Made by a program: the position numbers and the translations under genes. Below are positions 1 through 8,034 of a stretch of 32,720 bases of DNA, piece after piece (the stretch's first letter is position 1; the number at the start of each line of letters is the position of its first letter). Under the pieces are notes generated by a model. It saw only the letters and a program-made list of their open reading frames with translations, did not search any database and was not told the DNA's origin. Origin of the DNA: JASJBU01 sp965372385 (lineage in GTDB: Bacteria > Pseudomonadota > Gammaproteobacteria > Chromatiales > Chromatiaceae); NCBI GenBank assembly GCA_965372385.1, contig CBDVCD010000009.1, positions 1 to 32,720 of the forward strand. The letters run 5' to 3'.

Positions 1-88
1 CGACGCATTTTCCGTGTGAAGACATGGGAATGACATAGGGAGCTGAATAGTTACCCCCGGTCCACAACAACAGGAAGTAAGCGTATTC

Positions 89-892
89 ATGTTCGGTCTG
101 TTCAACCATCAACCCGTATTGAGTGGGCCCTCATCCCAGTGGCTGTTCGATGGCTTCGCCTGGTCACTGGAGAACTTCGATGCCAGCCTCTTTTACCAGC
201 ATGCTGTTCTGGTGTTACCCACCAATGAGTTTTTTCCCGGCAGAGTCGACAGCACTCAGGGGATGGCAAACCTGATCTTCGACCAGGTCAAGGGCTATGC
301 GGGGATCAGCCACTGGCCAACCCTGGTACGAGAACAGAACAGTTGCTCCCTGATTCAGTCACCCCGGGTTGAGATCAAGGGCGCATTGCGTGGGCCTGAA
401 GGCTATTTGGATGAGTCAGTCCCTGACTCCCAGCGTCTGCAGATCCCCTATAATCCGCAACAGATCAGCAACCCTGAAGGGATGATCGCCAGCTTCGCCC
501 ACACCCTTGCCCACTACCTGGGACAGATGGCCAAGGAGCCACCTCCCGGCGGCGTGGAATATTGGCCTCAGATCACTGAGCTGTTGGCCGTTTTCCTGGG
601 CTTCGGTGTGATGTTCGCCAACAGCGCGTTCACCTTCCGCGGCGGTTGTGGCAGTTGTTATAACCCTAATGCCAATCGTGATGCCTATCTCTCGGAGCAG
701 GAAGCGACCTATGCCCTGGCGATCTTTGCCGTGCTGAAAGAGATACCCAATTCATCTGTCACGGGACATTTGAAAAAACACCTGCGTGGTTTCTATAAAA
801 AGGCGGTGAAGGAGATCCAGCAAGACAACGAGGAGCTGGTGCGGTTAAAACACGCGGGAAATGTCTCACTGCCCGAAGCACAGATCAGCTGA
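89..892 (+). CDS. Hypothetical protein with a zincin-like HTLAH segment
   Basis: A 267-aa protein of unrecognised family. It has no signal peptide or membrane span and is probably cytoplasmic. Residues 138-142 read HTLAH, in a context (SFAHTLAHYLGQ) resembling the HExxH helix of zinc peptidases but with Thr in place of the catalytic Glu. It is followed by a hydrophobic stretch at 163-181 (TELLAVFLGFGVMFANSAF) and a CGSC motif at 187-190. The C-terminal third (about 200-250) is helical and basic. The ATG at 89 follows a GGAAG about 12 bases upstream, which is a weak ribosome-binding site. The gene stands alone and converges on the RND exporter gene. A degenerate metallopeptidase-like fold is inference; the coding call rests on length, codon texture and lack of a competing frame. 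Confidence 0.7.
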   Translation: MFGLFNHQPVLSGPSSQWLFDGFAWSLENFDASLFYQHAVLVLPTNEFFPGRVDSTQGMANLIFDQVKGYAGISHWPTLVREQNSCSLIQSPRVEIKGALRGPEGYLDESVPDSQRLQIPYNPQQISNPEGMIASFAHTLAHYLGQMAKEPPPGGVEYWPQITELLAVFLGFGVMFANSAFTFRGGCGSCYNPNANRDAYLSEQEATYALAIFAVLKEIPNSSVTGHLKKHLRGFYKKAVKEIQQDNEELVRLKHAGNVSLPEAQIS

Positions 893-912
893 TCTCAGAA
901 AAAGCCATGATT

Positions 913-966
913 CTACAGGGAAATATTCACGGCGTCCCATGGAGGAACATATCGGCTATCCTATGA
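913..966 (+). repeat. Partial copy of palindromic repeat family B, overlapping the RND stop codon
   Basis: These 54 bases match the reverse complement of 32120-32173 at 48 of 54 positions. Only one arm of the 32-kb palindrome is present, so this copy cannot form the long hairpin. It contains the stop codon of the leftward RND exporter gene at 961-963, so the last codons of that gene lie inside the repeat. Small open frames running through both copies give similar peptides, an artefact of the repeat and not evidence of a gene. Confidence 0.75.
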
Positions 967-3846
967 CCTGTTTATTTTCGCACGCCGCTCAAATACAAAC
1001 TTGGGTTTTAGCCAATAGACCAGTAGTGGCAGAAGCATCAGTGCGGTGACCACATCCAGGATCAACGCCTCGGCAATATAGAGACTGACTGACCAGAGGT
1101 TGGCCAGTTCCGTGTTCATCAGCGGGATGAAGCTGCTCAGCAGGACAACGACCGAGATGATGATCGCCGACCCGGTTGAATTCAATGTAGACCTGAGCGC
1201 CTCCTTCCAGTTCTGGCCACTGGCGCGCATCTCTTCACGCAGGCGCGATACCATATAGACACTGTAGTCCACCCCCAATCCCATGGCGATACTCAGCGCC
1301 ACCTGAACATGGAATGCCAGGTTCGCGGACCACTCTTTGATGGAGGTCATATATCCACCCAATCCATACTGGGACATCAAGGTGATAAAGCACAAACTGA
1401 TCAGGATGAAGGCGATCAACCAGGAACGGAACATAATAGCCGTCATGGCGAAGACGGTCATGGATGTGGCGGCCGGGGCATGCAGCCACTCCTTGAAGGC
1501 GATATCCCGGGTCGCCTCGGTAACCCCCAGAAAACCACCGATGGCCGCTTTACCCGGTATCGTATCTCCGGTCACGATGGTTACGGTGTTCGGCCCATCC
1601 TTGACCTCTATCCGTTCACCACCGTCTATCCCGAACTTCAGTTTCCGCATCCCTGGATCATCCCGGTGATCAGACAGATAGGTCTGAATATCCACGATGG
1701 TCTTATGTGCCAGAACCGGATCCATGGAGTTTACAAAGGCAATGATGATGCCTTCATCCCAATGCTGAGTATCGATGAAGGAATCCAGCTCACCCGTCCC
1801 CGCACTGGCCTGCAGTAGGCCGTTGTAGGACTGCACGGCCATATCCGGGTCTGGCACATAGGTCGAGTCATCGGCATCTCTATAGGCATACCAGTTCGAC
1901 CGCATGTGCTCAAGGGTAGGAATCGCATAGAGATTCAGGTGTTCCAGTGGAGCCTCACCCACCGGCGTATTGAGCATCATATTGAGGGTCTTGATGAACT
2001 GGACATAAGATGAGGTATAGCCGATATGCGGGTGTTTTCTCAGCCAGTCTTCAAAATCGGACAGGGCCTGCAGCACGGTGGCATCATTGAAGACACCCTG
2101 CGGTGGATCCTCCAGTTCATCATGGCAAATGTCCGGACCAATCAGCCGCACCCCCTCTTCACTCCAGGCATCCAATCCACATGCCGGCAAAATACCCGCT
2201 TTGGAACGCACCACCATGTTTGCCGTGATGACACCGGGCATCATGTTCGACAGTGCCTCCAGATCGCTTATCGGTCGAACCTCACCACTCTCACCAAACC
2301 ACTCACCCAACAGATAATGATCCTTGAATGCGGCGCGAGGATAGTGAATACCTTTTTCCGTTCCCGGCATGATGTCGAATTCATCCTGGATACGCGCGAT
2401 TTCCGGATCATGGCGCCCAGCTTCCCCGGCCAGCAATGCCCCGATGCCGCGACCAAGGTCCGCGTAGTGGGCGGAGATCCATAACACCACAAAAACTACC
2501 GCAAGCGGAAGCCACTTCAAACGACCGGTTAGCAATCGGGTTATTCCGTTAGCCAGCCGATTCTCCCACCCCCTGCTGCCCTCATGATCCTTCAGCCTGG
2601 GTGGAAAAGAGATCATCAACAGCGGGATCAGCGTGGTGGTAGTCAAGATCAACGTAGACATGCCAAAGATGCCAAAGTAGGCATAGGCCTTATAAAAGGA
2701 GATGTCCACAAACGAGATGGCGAAGAACCCATGCAGATCGGTACCTATCGACAGGAATGCGGGCACGATGGTATGCCTGATCGATTCGAACGCCGCCTTT
2801 TCGGGGTCCCTGCTCGAATCCAGCTCCTGCATGAAGCGACGGGTGATCTGCATCGAATGGCCAATACCGATGGCCAACAACAACATGGGCGTGAGGGCCA
2901 TCATGGTGGTCAACTTGAACTGGGTAAAACCCATCAGGCCCAATGTCAGCACAATGGTCATACCGACACCCAGCAAAGGAAACAGCGCACAGCTCCAATG
3001 GCGAAACTCATACCAGAGCACCAGCAGTACGATCAGCAAGGAGACCCCAAACAACCAGGCCTTGTCCCATAACTCCTGTACCATCGAAGCAAGAAAATAG
3101 GGCTCACCGGATATCAGAAACTCCACCCGGTCACCATAACGCGCCTCATAGTCGGCGATCTGGGCCTTTGCCCGTTCTATCCAGGCCAGATTGTCACCCT
3201 TCAGCTTGTTACTGAAGTCGCCAATGATAAAGGTGCCTTTCGCCTTGCAATGTTGGTGTACACGGGCTATCGATTCGTTGGTGATAACACCCTCGGCATC
3301 GAGAAATTCACACTTGTTGCCATCGGCATCCTCGTAGTAGGTCAGCAGCGGTTCCAGCACAAGGTGCTTTTCCAGCCCTTCACGCAGATAATCCAGTTGG
3401 TTCCTGAGTTCCTCGGCATTATCTGACAGGCCATTGCTCGGGATGAGGCGTTTGAAATCCAGGTTGCCATCCGAAGTTACGCCCAGATTTCGCATCTTGG
3501 GCGAAGCGATGCCGATAAAATTTTCCTTATTGGCATACTCCAGACTGGAGACATCGTCGAACATCTCATCGACCAGGCGGACGAACCAGGGCTGATAGAT
3601 ATCGCCCTCCTTCACCTTCATGCCCCACACCATCAGGTTGCCCATGCCATAGGTGAGCTCGCTGTAGAGATTGGTCGCGATGTAACGGTTGGACAGTGGC
3701 AGCAGTGAATCCGGATCGTTGCGCAGATTCACCTGATTCACATAAAAGGCCGACAGGAGGGTAAAACCAAAAGTAAGAATGATGACTGCCCAGCGGTGTC
3801 TGAGCATGAAGCGGGCATAACGTTCAGCGAGGTCTCTCTTGGCCAT
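961..3846 (-). CDS. MMPL/RND-superfamily exporter
   Basis: A 961-aa inner-membrane transporter of the RND superfamily (MMPL/HAE3-like branch), expected to use the proton gradient to move a lipid or hydrophobic substrate toward the periplasm or outer membrane. The layout is the duplicated RND plan: a first membrane helix at about 18-36, a periplasmic loop at about 40-260, a helix bundle at about 262-415, a second single helix near 443-460, a second periplasmic loop, and a C-terminal bundle from about 785 to 945. The first loop holds a Cys pair (179 and 200). The ATG at 3846 lies 32 bases after the stop of the LolA-like gene, so the two are probably cotranscribed. The substrate cannot be read from sequence. 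The 3' end lies in a dispersed repeat. Confidence 0.9.
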   Translation of the reverse strand: MAKRDLAERYARFMLRHRWAVIILTFGFTLLSAFYVNQVNLRNDPDSLLPLSNRYIATNLYSELTYGMGNLMVWGMKVKEGDIYQPWFVRLVDEMFDDVSSLEYANKENFIGIASPKMRNLGVTSDGNLDFKRLIPSNGLSDNAEELRNQLDYLREGLEKHLVLEPLLTYYEDADGNKCEFLDAEGVITNESIARVHQHCKAKGTFIIGDFSNKLKGDNLAWIERAKAQIADYEARYGDRVEFLISGEPYFLASMVQELWDKAWLFGVSLLIVLLVLWYEFRHWSCALFPLLGVGMTIVLTLGLMGFTQFKLTTMMALTPMLLLAIGIGHSMQITRRFMQELDSSRDPEKAAFESIRHTIVPAFLSIGTDLHGFFAISFVDISFYKAYAYFGIFGMSTLILTTTTLIPLLMISFPPRLKDHEGSRGWENRLANGITRLLTGRLKWLPLAVVFVVLWISAHYADLGRGIGALLAGEAGRHDPEIARIQDEFDIMPGTEKGIHYPRAAFKDHYLLGEWFGESGEVRPISDLEALSNMMPGVITANMVVRSKAGILPACGLDAWSEEGVRLIGPDICHDELEDPPQGVFNDATVLQALSDFEDWLRKHPHIGYTSSYVQFIKTLNMMLNTPVGEAPLEHLNLYAIPTLEHMRSNWYAYRDADDSTYVPDPDMAVQSYNGLLQASAGTGELDSFIDTQHWDEGIIIAFVNSMDPVLAHKTIVDIQTYLSDHRDDPGMRKLKFGIDGGERIEVKDGPNTVTIVTGDTIPGKAAIGGFLGVTEATRDIAFKEWLHAPAATSMTVFAMTAIMFRSWLIAFILISLCFITLMSQYGLGGYMTSIKEWSANLAFHVQVALSIAMGLGVDYSVYMVSRLREEMRASGQNWKEALRSTLNSTGSAIIISVVVLLSSFIPLMNTELANLWSVSLYIAEALILDVVTALMLLPLLVYWLKPKFVFERRAKINRS

Positions 3847-3878
3847 TGACCTGCGAGCTCAGGTGAATGCAGACCAAT

Positions 3879-4832
3879 TCATCGAGTACGCCTTTTCAAG
3901 GTCTCTTCGGACCAGAAGCTATCCGGGATGTCCGTATTCAGTGCAATGGTACTGCGGGGCACGTAAACCATGCTGTCCTTTCCGTCGGCATGACTCACCG
4001 CATAGATATAGCGGGGATAGGTAATACGCGGATCGGGCTGGTCCAGGGACTGCCAGTCCACGACGACTGTTTTGATCTCTTCGCCATCCTTGAAATAGAC
4101 GGTCCGGTACAAAGCGAAGGTCTCCTTGTCGATCTCACTGATATGGTAGTCGTACCACCAGTTTTTGAACTTGGTTATGCTCTTTACCCGATAAATGGGT
4201 TTGCCCTTATGCCCACACTGTGGACCCGGCAGCCGCTTGGTGTAACGGTTGAACTCCCATCTATTCAGTTCCATCGTTGCAAGACAGTCTTCGAAGACCC
4301 CTTCCCCAAGCGATTCGTGGATCTCATGTTCCGGGCGGCGTAACACCAGTTCCCCATAGGTCAGGTTGGTGCCAAACCAGACATCTTCATGGGCCGGTTC
4401 GTTAATCCACCGAATCTTACGCAGCGCCGGCAACCACATCGCGATCCTCGCACTCATCTGCTTGTCGGTGTAGTTTGTCAGCAACACCCCGGTACCCTTT
4501 GTCTTGCCGGAGGTCAATATCGCCATCTGCATGGATTCGATGGCTGGATCTGCCGGACGGTTGTTCACATAGGTTTCAAAGGTATTGACGCTGACTCCTC
4601 TTCCCGGCACCCGTTTCTCCAGAGGAGCGCGATTGACGACCAATGCAACATCACTTTTATTGCGTCTGCTGATGGCGTTTCGAACCAAACCACCATGCGC
4701 CACCGAATAGACCTGTTCCGCGATCTGATCCGCGGTTAATGGCCCCTCGGGATAGGGCAGGATCTGATCTGCCAGGGTACAACTCGACAGCCCCCAAAGC
4801 AGGAAAAACCAAATGTAGACAGAAGGCAACAT
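3879..4832 (-). CDS. LolA-like outer-membrane lipoprotein-sorting protein
   Basis: A periplasmic protein resembling the LolA-like family (pfam17131), which often sits beside MMPL/RND exporters. The region KGTGVLLTNYTDKQMSARIA, followed by LPALRKIRWINEPAHEDVWF, is the typical family core. The frame is open to a TTG at 4973, but I place the start at the ATG at 4832: it gives 317 aa opening with a clear signal sequence (MLPSVYIWFFLLWGLSSCTLA). The next upstream ATG (4928) would be almost leaderless from the promoter proposed at 4939-4966. The LSSC segment could be a lipobox, so the product may be a lipoprotein. It is first in a two-gene leftward operon with the RND exporter and probably carries the hydrophobic substrate across the periplasm. 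No strong ribosome-binding site is seen, so the start is uncertain. Confidence 0.8.
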   Translation of the reverse strand: MLPSVYIWFFLLWGLSSCTLADQILPYPEGPLTADQIAEQVYSVAHGGLVRNAISRRNKSDVALVVNRAPLEKRVPGRGVSVNTFETYVNNRPADPAIESMQMAILTSGKTKGTGVLLTNYTDKQMSARIAMWLPALRKIRWINEPAHEDVWFGTNLTYGELVLRRPEHEIHESLGEGVFEDCLATMELNRWEFNRYTKRLPGPQCGHKGKPIYRVKSITKFKNWWYDYHISEIDKETFALYRTVYFKDGEEIKTVVVDWQSLDQPDPRITYPRYIYAVSHADGKDSMVYVPRSTIALNTDIPDSFWSEETLKRRTR

Positions 4833-4938
4833 AAGCAAGACTTTGCCATGAATAAGTACATCAAACAAGTTGCGGAAAAAGATGGGGCACGACACATCAA
4901 TCAGGTTAAGCCAAACCCTATAAGCCATAAGTATTTTT

Positions 4939-4966
4939 TCTATAGGCAAAAGTTTTTTCTTGCCAA
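4939..4966 (-). promoter_or_regulatory. Candidate sigma-70 promoter of the LolA-like/RND operon
   Basis: On the minus strand, TTGGCA (4966-4961) and TATAGA (4944-4939) are separated by 16 bases within an AT-rich stretch. They match 5 of 6 and 4 of 6 consensus positions. Transcription would begin near 4932, about 100 bases before the proposed ATG. The call is by eye only. Confidence 0.35.
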
Positions 4967-5078
4967 AATCCAATCTCGGGCTATATTCCCTAGTAGAAAT
5001 GTCGGGTAAGCAGTTTGTATTAACATTAATAGTGTCGTGTCATATGAGAATATCGATGCGGCGATGGAGGGAGAAATA

Positions 5079-5426
5079 ATGACTCATTTAGCATTTGATA
5101 ACCCGGAAACGGGTAGAGGCAATGTCCCACTCAATTTCGATGAGGATGGTTTCCTCATCAATTCAGCCGCCTGGAGCCGAGACACGGCGCGCCTGCTGGC
5201 GGAAATGGACGGTATTGGAGAGTTGAGATCTGACCACTGGTCAGTCATCTTCTACCTGCGGGAACACCATCTGGAAAACGGCGGCCTGCCTGTGATGTCC
5301 CATGTCTGCCGGGTCATGCACCTGGGTAAATACGCCGTTGACGGGTTGTTTGGTGGCTGCCGCGAGGCCTGGAGAATCGCCGGCCTGCCAAATCCTGGAG
5401 AAGAGGCAAAGAGCTACATGATGTAG
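5079..5426 (+). CDS. DsrC/TusE-family protein lacking both redox cysteines (RspA-like)
   Basis: A 115-aa member of the DsrC/TusE family, whose active members carry sulfur on C-terminal cysteines in sulfite reduction, sulfur oxidation or tRNA thiolation. The family fold is recognisable from NFDEDGFLINSAAWSRDTA (19-37), DHWSVIFYLREHH (52-64) and the C-terminal arm RIAGLPNPG (99-107). In DsrC the two conserved Cys lie 11 residues apart around this arm; here those positions are Trp98 and Glu109. Cys77 and Cys94 lie outside the usual sites. The tail runs six residues past the usual last-Cys position. This matches the Cys-less homologues named RspA in the literature, for which a regulatory role was proposed. 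The ATG at 5079 is chosen over an in-frame GTG at 5037 because GGAGG lies eight bases upstream. The gene is single and divergent from the LolA-like operon. Confidence 0.88.
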   Translation: MTHLAFDNPETGRGNVPLNFDEDGFLINSAAWSRDTARLLAEMDGIGELRSDHWSVIFYLREHHLENGGLPVMSHVCRVMHLGKYAVDGLFGGCREAWRIAGLPNPGEEAKSYMM

Positions 5427-5444
5427 TCTTCATTTCGCTGCCCC

Positions 5445-5474
5445 AGCGAGTACTCCTTGCAAGGAGTACTCGCT
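5445..5474. repeat. Perfect 30-bp palindrome
   Basis: The 15 bases at 5445-5459 (AGCGAGTACTCCTTG) are followed directly by their exact reverse complement at 5460-5474. The palindrome lies 19 bases after the DsrC-like stop codon. It has no T tract on either side, so it is not a standard intrinsic terminator, although it could slow polymerase or protect the transcript end. Its GAGTACTCC core resembles the ends of the 31-bp repeat family found elsewhere in the window. Confidence 0.85.
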
Positions 5475-5483
5475 ACCGAAGCT

Positions 5484-5832
5484 TTCAACCTAGAATCTGC
5501 AGTTGGAGGGGGTAGAGGTCGCTCCCGGCTTCCTGCCTCCCGCAACACTACTCCGTCCATGGAGGGCGTGTGCGTTTTTGGGGGTGCAGGTCGAGGCGCA
5601 ACGACGCGGAATAGTTATTCTATTCCAAGGAGTTGCAACGAAGATGCCCCACATGGATGTGGGAAATGCCGGTTCCGTCTGGAACATGAACCGGCCATGT
5701 GCCGCCAAAAACGTGCAATCTACCTCGTAGTGTGGTTCACCCAGCGGATGAGTCGGTCTATCGAACAAAATACACATGAATTCAGCTCGTTAAAAATAGA
5801 ATGGAGCGGTCAACTGCAGAATCTAGGTTTAA
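5484..5832. mobile_element. 349-bp inverted-repeat element (MITE-like, non-coding)
   Basis: The stretch is bounded by inverted repeats: 5484-5506 is the reverse complement of 5810-5832 at 20 of 23 positions (core CAACTGCAGAATCTAGG on the right). Inside are stacked hairpins: GGAATAG/CTATTCC around 5610-5628, CCCACAT/ATGTGGG around 5648-5663, and GCCGGTTC/GAACCGGC around 5669-5696. Several frames are open, but none has a ribosome-binding site or a recognisable product. The right end recurs at 8617-8670. This fits a small non-autonomous mobile element or a structured intergenic repeat. No target-site duplication was established and no matching transposase is present. Confidence 0.5.
5778..5831 (+). 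repeat. 54-bp direct repeat, copy 1 (right end of the 349-bp element)
   Basis: This segment matches 8617-8670 at 48 of 54 positions, in the same orientation and without gaps. It begins GAATTCAGCTCGTTAA and ends with the inverted-repeat core of the larger element. Spacing between the copies is about 2.8 kb. Confidence 0.85.
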
Positions 5833-6073
5833 AGTTTCGGCGTTCAAAACATGCGCCATTGTTTTACGAAAATGTGTCAATGAATACCCATATGATTACA
5901 GGCTGCTTCATAGTGTTTCAGGCTGTTTCAGCGCTATTGTTTCACTAACGGCCGCATGCTTGAATGAGGGTGTCTCGATTATAGGTAAGCACCCTGTGCT
6001 TTCCGGTCCTCAGATACACACGAGTATTAGCTCAACTATCGAAGTCTCAATTGACGATTAAGGAGCAGGAAAA

Positions 6074-6175
6074 ATGCTGAAGATACTGAAAGAAAGGTTT
6101 GTCGTTATCGATACGATCCTTATGGCGGCATCAATAATATGGTTTTTTTCAGTGATGATCGCTACTCTGAGTTGA
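6074..6175 (+). CDS. Small single-span membrane peptide (33 aa)
   Basis: An ATG at 6074 preceded by AAGGAGCAGG five to eight bases upstream opens a 33-codon frame ending in TGA at 6173-6175. The product begins MLKILKERFVVIDTILM and continues as a hydrophobic helix rich in Ala, Ile and Phe up to its C terminus. Three basic residues precede the helix, which predicts an N-in inner-membrane peptide. No homologue is recognised. It lies alone in AT-rich DNA between the 349-bp element and the convergent metallopeptidase gene. The strong ribosome-binding site and clean membrane helix support a real gene; the short length keeps confidence moderate. Confidence 0.5.
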   Translation: MLKILKERFVVIDTILMAASIIWFFSVMIATLS

Positions 6176-6266
6176 TCATCATGATGGATTAAAGGGCGCG
6201 GATTTATTCCTGGCAGTTGCACAATTATTCGAGCCCTGTTAACCCATCAAGCCGCCGGCCAACGCG

Positions 6267-7844
6267 TTAATCGACACCGCACACCGCCCAGGCATCACCC
6301 ACCAGTTGTGCCGTTTCGCTACCATAGAGGTCCATGGCCGCGTCCATGGTGGCGGTTCTAGCGCCGGCGAAGTCGGTGTCGGGTGTCATGTACGCGCTCA
6401 ATGCACGGTAGAAGACCTGTTCGGCTTTATCCCTTCCGATTGCCGTGACCAGCTCTCCCGTGGAGGCATGGGGTCCCCCCTCGCTCATCAGATAGAAGAC
6501 GTGATTCGCCAGTCCGGATGAGAGGTGGACGTCCATGTTCGACGTGTAGTCATCGTAGTGATCGATTGACCTGCCGTCGCGTGTCGGGTCATCCATGTAG
6601 CGCAGGGCGTCATCATCAATCCCGGGTGTCCACACATCCTCGCCCACCCAGTAATCCGCCACCGTGTCGCTGATGCTGACCGCATAGAACTCGGCTGCGG
6701 TGGCGAAGATGTCGGACATGGACTCGTTGAGTCCGCCCGATTCGCCGGTGTAGATCAGGTTAGCCGTCGCCGCAGTAACCCCATGGGTTAGCTCATGGGC
6801 GACGATATCTATAGCCACCAGCGGGTCCGCGGTCACGCCGTCACCATCCCCATAGGTAACACACCGACAGGCGGTGGACCAGAAGGCATTGACGTAATCC
6901 TTGCCGAAATGGACGCGGCTCAACACGCCCTCGCCGGCGTTGTAGATGCCTTCACGGGCATGGGTCATCAAGTAATAGTCCCAGGTCACGGACGCGCCGA
7001 AATGGGCATCTGCACCCACGGTTGCTCGATCCAGGTTGGTGAAGTCACCCCAGAAGTTGTCGTCGTCGGTGAACAGCACGCCGTCCCCGGTTCGTTTGTC
7101 CAGCATGTCGGTGGCATAGTTGCCACCACGGCTCGGATCCCGCATGCCGAAGCTGCCATCTTCGTAAGCTTCAGTCGCCAACTCGACGGTGCCGAAATAG
7201 AGCGTGTCCGCCTCTCCAATAGTGGCTACGCCTTCTTCGCCGTCATCATCGTCGTCACCACCGCCTTGTCCAGGCGCATCATCCCGCTTGGTGTGCAGAT
7301 TGTTGTATGACAAGAGCATATCACCGCCGTGGGCATCGACCAGGGCAATCCAGTCGACAGGTAATTGCCTTTGATCCAACCCGACCAGGTTGACGTGCCA
7401 GGCGAGGTTCGTCTTCTCCTCTGCAACATAGACTACGAGCTTGGTTTCGGCCTGCAATCGCCCGTGAATTCCTTCCGCTCTTTTGACCAGCCCCTCGGCA
7501 GACCTGGCGCTGATCAAAGGCTTTGTGTCCACGGGTCCGACCCGGCGGTTTGCCTCCGTGACGCCGATGACCTTCTCCTCGTCCAGTGCCACATGTACGA
7601 TTGTCTGTCCGGCAAACACTGGAATTCCCCTGTGCATCTGATCGTATCGGAGATGGGCTTGTCTCAGCCTGTCGACATAGAGGCTGCGAAATGAGATCTC
7701 TTCGGTGCCCTGCTCCTCGAAGAACGCTTTTGCGGCCCGTCTCGCGGTCATGCCGTCCCCTGAAACGCCCTCTTCATCGGCCAGCAAGTTGCCGGAAAGG
7801 CCAATCGCGAGTAATGCGATAAAACAACTAAAAATAAGATGCAT
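6267..7844 (-). CDS. Secreted M4-family (thermolysin-like) metallopeptidase
   Basis: A 525-aa preproenzyme of the M4 family. A Sec signal peptide covers residues 1-22. An FTP/PepSY-type propeptide follows to about 185; it normally acts as chaperone and inhibitor and is cleaved off. The catalytic domain runs from about 207 to the end. The zinc site is complete: HELTH at 350-354 supplies two His and the catalytic Glu351, GLNES supplies the third ligand Glu374, and His440 in DVHLSSG matches the transition-state His of thermolysin. A run of Gly and Asp/Glu (192-204) separates propeptide from enzyme. There is no C-terminal PPC domain. The ATG at 7844 follows AGGAGG at good spacing. The gene stands alone; export across the outer membrane, for example by type II secretion, is inference. 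Confidence 0.93.
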   Translation of the reverse strand: MHLIFSCFIALLAIGLSGNLLADEEGVSGDGMTARRAAKAFFEEQGTEEISFRSLYVDRLRQAHLRYDQMHRGIPVFAGQTIVHVALDEEKVIGVTEANRRVGPVDTKPLISARSAEGLVKRAEGIHGRLQAETKLVVYVAEEKTNLAWHVNLVGLDQRQLPVDWIALVDAHGGDMLLSYNNLHTKRDDAPGQGGGDDDDDGEEGVATIGEADTLYFGTVELATEAYEDGSFGMRDPSRGGNYATDMLDKRTGDGVLFTDDDNFWGDFTNLDRATVGADAHFGASVTWDYYLMTHAREGIYNAGEGVLSRVHFGKDYVNAFWSTACRCVTYGDGDGVTADPLVAIDIVAHELTHGVTAATANLIYTGESGGLNESMSDIFATAAEFYAVSISDTVADYWVGEDVWTPGIDDDALRYMDDPTRDGRSIDHYDDYTSNMDVHLSSGLANHVFYLMSEGGPHASTGELVTAIGRDKAEQVFYRALSAYMTPDTDFAGARTATMDAAMDLYGSETAQLVGDAWAVCGVD

Positions 7845-7910
7845 GCGAACCTCCTAATGTTTTAGTGTGAGCTGCACTGCAAGCACATGGCAAACTCTGG
7901 CTATACCCTA

Positions 7911-7941
7911 GTACTCCATCAACACAACCTTGACGGAGTAC
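7911..7941 (+). repeat. 31-bp palindromic repeat (family A), copy 1
   Basis: GTACTCCATCAA and TTGACGGAGTAC form a stem around a short loop, and flanking CCCT (7906-7909) and AGGG (7943-7946) extend it. It lies between the metallopeptidase gene's start and the thioredoxin gene's stop. Related copies are at 20032, 29986 and 32669. Confidence 0.8.
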
Positions 7942-8034
7942 CAGGGTTAATTCACCGGCTGGTTGCGGTATACCAGATCCACAGGAATTCCGCAGCAAAA
8001 ACGCCAGACCAATCAAACTGATAATGGCTGCTTG

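Noticed and set aside
861..1049. 62-aa plus-strand frame across the RND stop region
   Set aside because: It runs through a dispersed repeat and gives a peptide similar to one at 31950-32207; this is a repeat artefact, not a gene.
5490..5777. 95-aa minus-strand frame (and plus frames at 5457-5948) inside the 349-bp element
   Set aside because: There is no ribosome-binding site, the composition is unusual, and the DNA is dominated by hairpins; it is better read as non-coding.
5801..6061. 86-aa plus-strand frame after the 349-bp element
   Set aside because: It starts inside the repeat, has no Shine-Dalgarno site and shows no recognisable domain.
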